A stretch of 6,681 nucleotides of DNA from assembly GCA_017860555.1 (NCBI GenBank), contig JAGDMJ010000191.1, forward strand, positions 1 to 6,681, in the 5' to 3' direction. Source of the DNA: Bacteroidota bacterium (lineage in GTDB: Bacteria; Bacteroidota; Ignavibacteria; UBA10030; UBA6906). Position 1 is the stretch's first letter, and each line of letters opens with the position of its first letter. The position numbers and the translations under genes were made by a program. Under the pieces are notes generated by a model. The model made no database searches and was not told the DNA's origin. It saw nothing but the letters and a program-made list of their open reading frames with translations. Positions 1 to 6,681 of this stretch are shown in pieces.

Positions 1-135
1 ACCGGATTCGGCAGCAAGGGCACCGGCAAACGCCCTGCCTGCATTTTCCATCAGCAGCAACCCCGGCATCTCGAATGCCCGGATGGCAGTCCGGTCGAAC
101 GACTGCATTTGCTCCGCCGTCGCTACGAGTTCCAC
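1..135 (-). CDS. nnr: NAD(P)H-hydrate epimerase (YjeF N-terminal domain), 5' part only
   Basis: This is the N-terminal 45 residues of a YjeF_N-type protein; the gene runs off the left edge of the window. The family epimerises the R and S forms of hydrated NAD(P)H so that the partner dehydratase can restore NAD(P)H. In many bacteria the two domains are fused, and whether that is so here cannot be seen. The recognisable signature is TAEQM near residue 6, then FDRTAI, then the glycine-containing stretch PGLLLMENAGRA at about residues 24-35, which is the classic N-terminal family motif. I chose the GTG at 133-135 because it includes the conserved TAEQM segment. It is the first start after the nuoN stop, which lies in the same frame. 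An ATG at 106-108, preceded by a GGCGGAG-like sequence, is the alternative. The gene starts 6 nt after nuoN, so it is probably cotranscribed with the complex I genes. The GTG itself has only a poor Shine-Dalgarno (GGA two bases away). Confidence 0.88.
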   Translation of the reverse strand, partial: MELVATAEQMQSFDRTAIRAFEMPGLLLMENAGRAFAGALAAESG

Positions 136-141
136 GGTCCG

Positions 142-1566
142 TCAGAAGAAATGTTGTGTAATGTTCAGCACGGTCGAGGGAAAGATGCCAAGTTCCACAA
201 GCACCAGCGCCGAGAGGACAAGGGCCACCATGCCTGCGACGGGGACCGGTTCCTCGATCACCGAGACCTGTTCCTTGAAGTACATCACCACGACAAGCCG
301 CAGGTAGAAGTAAGCCGAAACGACACTCATCACCACGCCGAGGATCGCCAGCCAGGTGAACCCTCCCTCAACGGCCCCGACAAAGACGTAATACTTTCCG
401 AAAAATCCGGCAAACGGCGGAACACCGGCAAGCGAGAACATAAAGACCGCCATCAGACCTGCAAGGAGTGGGCGCTTCGCGGAAATGCCCGCATACGCAT
501 CAAACGTCAGATTCTGTCCATCCGCCGACTCAAGAATTGACAGGACACCGAAGGCTCCGACGTTCATCATCGTGTACGCCATCAGATAGAACAGGACGCC
601 GTTGTTTCCGGTCTGGTTTGCGGCAACAATCCCGACAAGGATGTAGCCCGCGTGAGCCACGCTTGAGTAGGCGAGCATGCGTTTGACGCTGACCTGCGAG
701 ATCGCAATCACGTTCCCAACGATCATCGAGAGCGCCGCGATCACCGAGAGCACCTCGCGGAGGCTTGGCGTCGCGTGCACCACGCCCGGAGCAAAAACGA
801 GAAGCATGACGGCAAAAGCCGCGGCCTTCCCTCCTGTGGACATAAATGCGCTCACGGTCGTCGGCGAGCCTTCATACACATCCGGCGCCCACATATGGAA
901 CGGAACGGCAGCAACTTTGAAGGCCAGCCCCACCAGGATCATCGCCAGGCCGATCATGAACAGGGGCGATCGCGCAAGCCCGGGCGCTGCCTGGACAACG
1001 GCGGAAATTTCAGTGGAACGTACCGTCCCATAGACGAGCGCGATGCCGTACAAAAGGAATCCGGTCGCGAATGCACCGAGGAGGAAGTACTTGAGCGCCG
1101 CCTCGTTGCTGGCGTCGCGTTTGCGCGCGAAGCCTGCAAGGACGTAGAAGGAAATGGACATGATCTCCAGGCCAAGAAAGGCTATGATCAGATCCGCCGC
1201 CGACGCCATCAGGATCATTCCCACCACGCCGAACAGCACAAGGGCATAGTACTCGCCCGACTCGAATTGCACTTTCCGTATGTACGAACGCGAGAGGAGG
1301 ATGCTGGTCAGGCCCGCGGCAGCGAACACCATGGCAAAGTAGTCGGCAAAACCTCCCGTTGTCACCATGCCATTGAAGGCGTGCCCCGTCTCCCCTACCG
1401 TCGATGCGGCAGCAACAAAGGCAAACAGCAACCCTCCGATGGACAGCCACCAGGTCAACAGCTCTTTCTGTCTTGCCAGCGCTTCGATCACGAGCACTGC
1501 GAGCGCAGTCACGGTGACGATGGTCAGCGGCGCTGTAGAAATGATATCCTGTAGAGCAGTATTCAT
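142..1566 (-). CDS. nuoN: NADH-quinone oxidoreductase subunit N
   Basis: This is the complete 474-residue NuoN, one of the three Mrp-antiporter-like proton-translocating subunits of the complex I membrane arm. It is hydrophobic throughout, as expected for about 14 transmembrane helices, and its length is normal for the family. The proton-channel residues align with those known in E. coli NuoN: Glu134 in LGLEIMS, Lys159 in ALKYFLLGA, Lys217 and His224 in FKVAAVPFHMWAPD, Lys247 in GGKAAAF, and Lys391 in GFFGKYYVF. The AYSSVAHAGY motif (299-308) is also typical. The start is ambiguous. The ATG chosen here lies 5 nt after the transporter stop. A GTG at 1573-1575 would add three residues, overlap that stop as GTGA, and have a GGA at the better spacing of 5 nt. 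The open frame extends to a TTG at 1602, which is unlikely to be used. The gene is separated from nuoM by the transporter gene, which is not the usual arrangement. Confidence 0.97.
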   Translation of the reverse strand: MNTALQDIISTAPLTIVTVTALAVLVIEALARQKELLTWWLSIGGLLFAFVAAASTVGETGHAFNGMVTTGGFADYFAMVFAAAGLTSILLSRSYIRKVQFESGEYYALVLFGVVGMILMASAADLIIAFLGLEIMSISFYVLAGFARKRDASNEAALKYFLLGAFATGFLLYGIALVYGTVRSTEISAVVQAAPGLARSPLFMIGLAMILVGLAFKVAAVPFHMWAPDVYEGSPTTVSAFMSTGGKAAAFAVMLLVFAPGVVHATPSLREVLSVIAALSMIVGNVIAISQVSVKRMLAYSSVAHAGYILVGIVAANQTGNNGVLFYLMAYTMMNVGAFGVLSILESADGQNLTFDAYAGISAKRPLLAGLMAVFMFSLAGVPPFAGFFGKYYVFVGAVEGGFTWLAILGVVMSVVSAYFYLRLVVVMYFKEQVSVIEEPVPVAGMVALVLSALVLVELGIFPSTVLNITQHFF

Positions 1567-1571
1567 AGCGT

Positions 1572-3077
1572 TCACGCAGGTCCGTTGAAGAACAACACCC
1601 AAATAAGGATGAATATCGGTATGAGTACCGGCAGTGTGTACTTCACGATGTATTGGACAAAATTGGGAGTCTCGACGCCGCTTTGCGTCGCAATCGATTT
1701 CACCATGAAATTGGGCCCATTCCCAATATAGGTACAGGCCCCGAAGAACACGGCCGCGATGGAGATCGCCTGAAGGTAGATGTTGTGGTTGCCGATCAGG
1801 TATGCCGTGTTGATGTCTTCGATCGGGACGTTCCCGGAGGCCACCAGGTCATAGTGGTATTTCACGAGTGTCGCAAACGTGTTGCGCACCTCGTCGGCAT
1901 GCGGCCCGGCCAGGGTCTGAATCCCCGAGCCGTGCTGTGCAACCAGATTCTGTACCTGTTGGACGATGTCGTTGTCCACGAACAGGCCGATCGCTGCACT
2001 CAGGAAATTCAAATATGTCGGGGCATTGTCCAGAAAGGCGGAGAGCGAGCCGGTGGCCCAGTAGAATTGTCCGGCGTACTGAATGCCCAGCGTCGTGGAA
2101 TTCTGTTCCAGCCAGTCCAACGCCGGAACCATCGTTCCAAAAACGCCGAAGAACAGGATTGCCACTTCCTTGACCGGGGCGAAGTTGAAATCGTTTTTCT
2201 TATGAATGGACTTTCTGGTCGTGAAGTACGACCCGACGGCTGCCAGGAGCATGAGCGCCTCCCGCACAAAGGGGGGATTCTGGATGAACACCGCCACCAA
2301 AATTACCGCGAGGAAGAGAACATTGTGGATGCCGCCGACCTCACCCTCCTCCTCCGCTCCTTCCGCCCCCCGCCTCACCGATGCGGGAAGCGCTCGGAAG
2401 CTCCTCATGTCCATCAGGTAAAACACGGCCATCACGAGGATCATCCCGATTCCCCACTTGTACCAGAGGTTCTCCGCAACCCAGAAAAAAGGGATACCCC
2501 TGAGATAACCCAGAAACAGCGGAGGATCTCCGATGGGCGTCAACGCGCCTCCCATATTGCTGACGATAAAAATAAAGAAGACGATATGGAAAGGCCGGAT
2601 GCGATACCGGTTCACCCGAATGAACGGACGGATGAGGATCACCGAGGCGCCGGTTGTCCCCACGATGTTCGAGATGACCGCGCCGATTGACAGGAGCGCG
2701 ACGTTCGTGAGCGGCGTGGATTTGCCCTTGATCTTGAGGTGGATACCTCCCGCGACGACAAATAGTGAACCAATGAGCGCGATGAAACTGAAGTATTCCA
2801 TCCCGGTGTGGACCATCCGCCCGGGAGCATCCAATCCCACCACGTAGTAGCCGATCACCACGAGCCCCAGGCCAATCGCCACCGCCGGGTAATGATGCTC
2901 CCACCAGTGCTTGTTGATGAAGGGCATCACCGCAAACGACAGCAGCAACAGGATGAAAGGGATCGTCATCCAGAGCTCGGCCCGGGGGGTCGATGCCATG
3001 TCCGAGGCTGAGAGGACGCCTCCCGGAAGGGCCAGGGTGAACAAAACGATAAGGAGCCTGCGTACCGTGAGCGCCAT
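1572..3077 (-). CDS. NhaD/CitMHS-like ion transporter (putative Na+/H+ antiporter) embedded in the nuo operon
   Basis: This 501-residue inner-membrane protein resembles the group annotated as sodium:proton antiporter or putative citrate transporter (CitMHS_2-like, ion transporter superfamily). The sequence shows a signal-like N-terminus (two arginines, a hydrophobic core, then VLSASD near 21-26) and two hydrophobic halves (about 35-230 and 250-500) joined by an acidic loop, GAEGAEEEGEVGG. Each half has an Asn/Gly/Pro-rich re-entrant-type motif. In the first half these are SNIVGTTGAS (136-145) and NMGGALTPIGDPPLFLG (174-190). In the second they are LDNAPTYLNF (349-358) and YIGNGPNFMVK (450-460). 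Between them, about residues 365-430, lies a polar segment that looks like an added extramembrane loop. The ATG overlaps the nuoM stop as TAATG and has a GAAGG six bases upstream, so it is translationally coupled to nuoM. It is not an Mrp-type nuo subunit. Exchange of Na+ for H+ is inferred from family naming; citrate or another anion is possible. Confidence 0.82.
   Translation of the reverse strand: MALTVRRLLIVLFTLALPGGVLSASDMASTPRAELWMTIPFILLLLSFAVMPFINKHWWEHHYPAVAIGLGLVVIGYYVVGLDAPGRMVHTGMEYFSFIALIGSLFVVAGGIHLKIKGKSTPLTNVALLSIGAVISNIVGTTGASVILIRPFIRVNRYRIRPFHIVFFIFIVSNMGGALTPIGDPPLFLGYLRGIPFFWVAENLWYKWGIGMILVMAVFYLMDMRSFRALPASVRRGAEGAEEEGEVGGIHNVLFLAVILVAVFIQNPPFVREALMLLAAVGSYFTTRKSIHKKNDFNFAPVKEVAILFFGVFGTMVPALDWLEQNSTTLGIQYAGQFYWATGSLSAFLDNAPTYLNFLSAAIGLFVDNDIVQQVQNLVAQHGSGIQTLAGPHADEVRNTFATLVKYHYDLVASGNVPIEDINTAYLIGNHNIYLQAISIAAVFFGACTYIGNGPNFMVKSIATQSGVETPNFVQYIVKYTLPVLIPIFILIWVLFFNGPA
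1581..1583 (-). promoter_or_regulatory. Weak GGA Shine-Dalgarno candidate before nuoN
   Basis: A GGA on the minus strand lies 5 nt before the GTG at 1573-1575 and 14 nt before the ATG at 1564-1566. The spacing favours the GTG, which also forms a GTGA overlap with the transporter stop, whereas start-codon preference favours the ATG. The two options differ by only three residues. Confidence 0.3.
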
Positions 3078-4651
3078 TAGCGACCTTCAACCTTTTCGCG
3101 AGCTGGCGGCTCCTCTTGGGACATGCCGTAGTAGACGCCGCGCCGTGCGTCTTCGATACGCTGGATCGCCAGACGAGAGGCCGGCGCCGACTTGTCCAGG
3201 AATGTCGAGGGATAGAGACCGATCCACACAATGAATATCACGACCGGAACAAGAACGGCCCATTCGCGTTTCGTCAGATCCCGCAGCGACGCGTTCGCCG
3301 GGTTCTCGGATTTTCCGAAGAAGACACGCTGATAGCTCCAGAGCAAGTAGACAGCCGCCAGGATCACGCCCGTCGCGGCGACCACGGCGTACCAGTATGA
3401 TGCCAGGAACGTGGATTTGAACGAGCCAAGCAGAATCAGGAATTCCCCGACGAATCCATTCAACCCGGGCAGGCCCACGGACGACAACATCACGATCATG
3501 AAAAAGGTGGCAAATACGGGCATGACCCGCGCCAGTCCCCCGAAGTCCTTGATCATCCTCGTGTGCCGCCTGTCGTAAAGCATTCCAACGAGGAGGAAGA
3601 GCGCCCCGGTCGACAGGCCGTGGTTGATCATCTGGATCACGCTTCCCTGCATTCCTTCCTCGTTCAGGGCGAAAATCCCCAGGACAACAAAACCGAGATG
3701 GCTCACGGACGAATACGCCACCAGTTTCTTCAAGTCGGGTTGGACCATCGACACCAGCGCCCCGTAGACAATGCCGATTACCGCGAGGATCGCCAGATAG
3801 GGCATGAACTGAAAGGTCGCGAACGGGAAGAGCGGCAGACAGAACCGCACGAGTCCGTATGTTCCCATTTTCAGCAAGACTCCGGCAAGGATGACGCTGC
3901 CGGCGGTTGGCGCCTGCACGTGCGCATCGGGAAGCCAGGTGTGCAACGGAAAGATCGGGACCTTGATGGCGAAGCTTAAGGCGAAGGCAAGGAACATCCA
4001 GGTCTGAATCTGCCGCGGAATTCCGGGAGCAATGGCGTAGAGCCGCAGCAGGTCGGTCGTGAACATTCCACCGGGCTGCAATGAAGCATAGTAGCCGAGC
4101 CAGATAATGGCAATGAGCATCAGCAGGCTGCCCGCCATCGTATACAGGAAGAATTTCGTGGCCGCGTAGATCTTGTCGGTCCCGCCCCAGATCCCGATGA
4201 TGAAATACATGGGGATCAGCATGAATTCCCAGAAGATGTAGAAGAGAACCATATCCAGAGACAGAAACACGCCCAGCGTACCGAACTCAAGCAAGAGCAT
4301 CAGTGCCACATAGGCCCGGAGTCGAACGGAGATAGATTCCCACGACGCGAGGAGCGCAAGGGGCGTGAGGAATGTGGTCAGAACGACGAGCAGGAGCGAG
4401 ATTCCGTCCACACCGAGGTGATAAGAAATATCCAGCCCGTGGATCCATGGAACCTTTTCCACAAATTGCATTCCGCCGTCCGTGCCGTCGAACATGAAGA
4501 ACAACGCGACCGACGCAACGAATGCAAGCAGCGACACCGCAAGCCCAGCCACCTTGATCGCACGGGTAGCGTCCCGTGGCAACAGCATGACAAGAAGTGC
4601 CCCCGCGACGGGAATGAACAACGTGATCGATAGAATTGAAGGAACTATCAT
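3077..4651 (-). CDS. nuoM: NADH-quinone oxidoreductase subunit M
   Basis: This is the complete 524-residue NuoM, the middle of the three antiporter-like proton-pumping subunits in the complex I membrane arm. Its length is close to that of the family, with about 14 predicted membrane helices. Residues matching the known E. coli NuoM channel are all present: Glu142 in FWEFMLIPMYF, Lys230 in AIKVPIFPLHTWLPDAH, Lys261 in LLKMGTYGL, His318 in SSVSHLGF, His344 in INHGLSTGALF, and Glu403 in NGFVGEFLIL. The last 35 or so residues form a charged soluble tail. The ATG is the first start after the nuoL stop, which is in the same frame 15 nt upstream. No convincing Shine-Dalgarno is visible in that gap, so reinitiation after nuoL is plausible. 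The TAA stop shares its last base with the ATG of the following transporter gene. Confidence 0.98.
   Translation of the reverse strand: MIVPSILSITLFIPVAGALLVMLLPRDATRAIKVAGLAVSLLAFVASVALFFMFDGTDGGMQFVEKVPWIHGLDISYHLGVDGISLLLVVLTTFLTPLALLASWESISVRLRAYVALMLLLEFGTLGVFLSLDMVLFYIFWEFMLIPMYFIIGIWGGTDKIYAATKFFLYTMAGSLLMLIAIIWLGYYASLQPGGMFTTDLLRLYAIAPGIPRQIQTWMFLAFALSFAIKVPIFPLHTWLPDAHVQAPTAGSVILAGVLLKMGTYGLVRFCLPLFPFATFQFMPYLAILAVIGIVYGALVSMVQPDLKKLVAYSSVSHLGFVVLGIFALNEEGMQGSVIQMINHGLSTGALFLLVGMLYDRRHTRMIKDFGGLARVMPVFATFFMIVMLSSVGLPGLNGFVGEFLILLGSFKSTFLASYWYAVVAATGVILAAVYLLWSYQRVFFGKSENPANASLRDLTKREWAVLVPVVIFIVWIGLYPSTFLDKSAPASRLAIQRIEDARRGVYYGMSQEEPPAREKVEGR
3084..3088 (-). promoter_or_regulatory. 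Ribosome binding site of the transporter gene
   Basis: On the minus strand the bases read GAAGG, six bases before the ATG at 3077, within the last codons of nuoM. It is the best-placed Shine-Dalgarno-like sequence at any junction in the window. Together with the TAATG overlap it supports both the chosen start and translational coupling to nuoM. Confidence 0.55.
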
Positions 4652-4666
4652 GGCACTATCACAATA

Positions 4667-6598
4667 TTAATGAGCCAGCATCCAGCCAAGGATGACAACT
4701 ACACCGAGCAGGAAGACAAACACGTAGCTTTGTGCCAGCCCGGTCTGTACCACTCTCACAGTTTTGCTGAGAAGCCCGATCATCTTCGCCCCGGTGTTGA
4801 TGCACCAGTCGATGATTCCCACATCGATTCCTTTCCAGAGGAGTTTCTCGGAGCCCTGCACAGTGGGCGTCACGACAACGGCATCGTAGACCTCATCCAC
4901 GTAGTATTTGTTCCACAGCAATCGATATGCACGCGCGAAACGCTGGCTGAGCCTCTCCGGGACCTCCTTGCGACGAAGGTACCACGTCCGTGCAAGCACG
5001 ATTCCCGCGATCGCCATACCAACCGACAGGGCCATCAGAACATATTCCAGGGCTACCGAAGGATGCGCCGGTGAGGGCAGCACCCGCCCGGCCCGCTCGA
5101 AGACCGGCTCGAGCCACTGTTCTATGGCATTTCCGCCGCCAAGGCTGGCCGGGACTCCGACGAACCCGCCTGCGACCGAAAGAAACGCCAGCGCAATGAG
5201 TGGGACCGTCATCGTCGCAGGGGCTTCATGCGGATGTTTTCCGGCATCCCACCGTTTCTCTCCCTCGAAAGTGAGGGCGAGAAGGCGGAACATGTAGAAC
5301 GCCGTAACCCCGGCTCCAGCGAGACCAACGAACCAGAGCACGGCGTGCCCTCCCGCAAAGGCTTTCCAGAGAATCTCATCCTTGCTGAAGAACCCTGCCA
5401 GCGGCGGGATCCCTGCGATGGCTATGGTCCCTATGAGAAAGGTTCGGAATGTCGTGGGGAGCGCGTTTTTCAAACCCCCCATTTTCCGGATATCCTGCTC
5501 CTCATGCATGGCATGGATGACTGCACCCGAACCCAGAAAGAGGAGCGCCTTGAAGAAAGCATGCGTCAGCACATGGAAGATACCGGCGCTGAATGCCCCG
5601 ACGCCAAGCGCCAGGAACATATAGCCAAGCTGGCTGATCGTTGAATAGGCGAGCACCTTCTTGATATCATTCTGAACGAGGCCAATCGTGGCAGCAAAGA
5701 GAGCCGTGCCCGCGCCGATGATCGCGACCACCTCCATCGTGATGGGCGCGAATGCGAAGAGCACCGAGCATCGTGCCACCATGTAGACTCCTGCCGTCAC
5801 CATCGTTGCGGCATGGATCAATGCGCTCACCGGCGTCGGGCCGGCCATCGCATCAGGCAACCAGACGAACAGCGGTATCTGCGCGGACTTCCCCGTCGCC
5901 CCCAGGAAGAGCGCGAGCGTGATCCAGGTCAGGACAGGCGCCCCCATGGGCAACCCCGCTGCCTGAGCGAAGACACTTGTGAAATTCAAGGTCCCGAAGG
6001 TCGTGAAGAGCAGGAACATCCCGATCAGAAAACCAAAGTCGCCGATCCGGTTGACAATGAATGCTTTTTTCGCGGCGTCCCCCGTGGTCCCTTTTTCAAA
6101 CTTCCTGTCGTACCAGAAGCCGATCAGCAGATACGAGCAAAGCCCGACCCCTTCCCACCCCAGGAACATGAGCAGGAAGTTGTCCGCCATGATCAAGTTC
6201 AGCATCATGAAGATGAACAGGTTCAAATACGCAAAGAAACGCCAGAACCCCCTGTCACCGTGCATATACCCGATGGAGTACACATGGATCAGGAACCCCA
6301 CGCCGGTCACGATCAGCATCATGAGGATGGAGAGAGGGTCCACCTGATACGCGAAGCTAACCTGGACCGATCCCGCGCTGATCCACCTGAAGAGTTCCAC
6401 CAGATGCGTGCGCTCTTCCACAGGCGAGCCGAGCATTTGCACGAAGAGGGCGACAGCGATCAGAAACGCCGCCCCCACCGATCCGCTGCCGATGAGGCCC
6501 ACGGCATGTTCGTTCTTTATCCGGCTGCCCAGCAGGCCGTTGACGATGAAGCCGCCGAGCGGAAGGAAGACTGCGACACCGATGAATTCGTAGGACAT
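4667..6598 (-). CDS. nuoL: NADH-quinone oxidoreductase subunit L
   Basis: This is the complete 643-residue NuoL, the antiporter-like proton-pumping subunit at the far tip of the complex I membrane arm. It carries the standard core: HVYSIGYM (105-112), Glu149 in GWEGVGLCSYLLIG, Asp187 in NRIGDFGF, Lys237 in GKSAQIPLFVWLPDAM, His262 in LIHAATMVTAGVY, His346 and Lys350 in LTHAFFKALLFL, and Lys406/Asp407 in GFFSKDEIL. These correspond to functionally important residues of E. coli NuoL. The C-terminal 100 residues (about 540-643) hold an amphipathic stretch followed by a last membrane helix. This is the region that in known structures forms the long lateral helix bracing NuoM and NuoN. I chose the ATG that overlaps the nuoK stop as TAATG; a GTG two codons upstream (6602-6604) also opens the frame but lies inside nuoK. 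The final helix is present, so the gene is not truncated. Confidence 0.98.
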   Translation of the reverse strand: MSYEFIGVAVFLPLGGFIVNGLLGSRIKNEHAVGLIGSGSVGAAFLIAVALFVQMLGSPVEERTHLVELFRWISAGSVQVSFAYQVDPLSILMMLIVTGVGFLIHVYSIGYMHGDRGFWRFFAYLNLFIFMMLNLIMADNFLLMFLGWEGVGLCSYLLIGFWYDRKFEKGTTGDAAKKAFIVNRIGDFGFLIGMFLLFTTFGTLNFTSVFAQAAGLPMGAPVLTWITLALFLGATGKSAQIPLFVWLPDAMAGPTPVSALIHAATMVTAGVYMVARCSVLFAFAPITMEVVAIIGAGTALFAATIGLVQNDIKKVLAYSTISQLGYMFLALGVGAFSAGIFHVLTHAFFKALLFLGSGAVIHAMHEEQDIRKMGGLKNALPTTFRTFLIGTIAIAGIPPLAGFFSKDEILWKAFAGGHAVLWFVGLAGAGVTAFYMFRLLALTFEGEKRWDAGKHPHEAPATMTVPLIALAFLSVAGGFVGVPASLGGGNAIEQWLEPVFERAGRVLPSPAHPSVALEYVLMALSVGMAIAGIVLARTWYLRRKEVPERLSQRFARAYRLLWNKYYVDEVYDAVVVTPTVQGSEKLLWKGIDVGIIDWCINTGAKMIGLLSKTVRVVQTGLAQSYVFVFLLGVVVILGWMLAH

Positions 6599-6681
6599 TA
6601 CCACTTCAGGATGTTTATTTCGTTGATGTTCACGGTCTGCTTATTGCGGAAAAGTGCGATCACGATTGCCAGCCCAACCGC
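6598..6681 (-). CDS. nuoK: NADH-quinone oxidoreductase subunit K, C-terminal end only
   Basis: This is the last 27 residues and the stop codon of NuoK; the rest lies beyond the right edge. NuoK is a small three-helix membrane subunit of complex I that takes part in proton transfer between the quinone-side module and the antiporter-like subunits. The visible sequence starts AVGLAIVIALFR, the end of the third helix. It is followed by the polar tail NKQTVNINEINILKW, matching the usual NuoK ending (small basic turn, TV/TI, then a DEIN-like motif and a short Leu-Lys end). The frame is open from the window edge to TAA, and that stop shares one base with the nuoL ATG. Identity is supported both by the motif and by its position immediately before nuoL, the standard K-L order. 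The glutamates in its membrane helices are outside the window and cannot be checked. Confidence 0.94.
   Translation of the reverse strand, partial: AVGLAIVIALFRNKQTVNINEINILKW

Noticed and set aside
775..1554. Plus-strand open frame of 259 codons opposite nuoN
   Set aside because: It is antisense to nuoN, whose channel motifs are intact across this range. The translated product is low-complexity charged sequence typical of shadows.
1564..1602. TTG start at 1602 for nuoN giving a 12-residue extension
   Set aside because: It would overlap the transporter by 31 nt, uses a rare start codon, and the added residues do not resemble a NuoN N-terminus. The ATG at 1566 or the GTG at 1575 fits better.
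2341..2375. Pyrimidine-rich tract on the plus strand (cctcctcctccgctccttccgcc), considered as a repeat or regulatory element
   Set aside because: It encodes the acidic GAEGAEEEGEVGG loop of the transporter on the minus strand, so the bias is explained by GAG/GAA/GGG codons.
1653..2690. Long plus-strand open frame (345 codons) opposite the transporter gene
   Set aside because: It lies wholly antisense to a clearly conserved membrane protein. Its translation is rich in Arg, His, Asp and Glu, the typical mirror of hydrophobic codons, and shows no recognisable domain.
2341..3231. Minus-strand open frame of 296 codons spanning the nuoM/transporter junction
   Set aside because: It is an off-frame reading of two well-supported genes, with composition (Arg, Pro, Ser, His) of a GC-rich shadow frame and no domain.
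4652..4666. Gap between nuoL and nuoM, considered as a terminator or promoter
   Set aside because: It is only 15 nt, AT-rich, with no stem-loop and no room for promoter elements.

Overview
The window is the distal end of a respiratory complex I (NADH:quinone oxidoreductase, nuo) operon. All six recognised genes lie on the minus strand and read right to left: the C-terminal end of nuoK (right edge), nuoL, nuoM, a 12-TM-type ion transporter of the NhaD/CitMHS-like (ion transporter) class, nuoN, and the first 45 codons of an NAD(P)H-hydrate epimerase gene (left edge). The packing is extremely tight. nuoK/nuoL and nuoM/transporter overlap by one base (TAATG), and the other junctions are 15, 5 and 6 nt. 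No promoter, terminator, RNA gene, mobile element or CRISPR was found, and there is no intergenic stretch of any size. Transcription must start beyond the right edge and continue past the left edge.

The organism is a bacterium with moderately high GC (high fifties percent by eye). The separate K-L-M-N gene order, the NuoK C-terminus ending in an 'INILKW' type sequence, and the presence of a CitMHS_2/NhaD-like transporter recall the Bacteroidota/Chlorobiota/Ignavibacteria neighbourhood. This placement is inference only and cannot be settled from the window.

Functionally, NuoL, NuoM and NuoN are the three Mrp-antiporter-like proton-pumping subunits of the complex I membrane arm, and NuoK is the small subunit next to them. 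All the key charged residues of the three proton channels are present, so the pump looks intact. The unusual element is the secondary transporter wedged between nuoM and nuoN and translationally coupled to nuoM. It suggests that complex I is co-expressed with an ion exchanger that could convert or trim the proton gradient. The trailing nnr-type gene encodes repair of hydrated NADH, the damaged form of the complex I substrate, so the operon end may join NADH oxidation, ion exchange and NADH repair.
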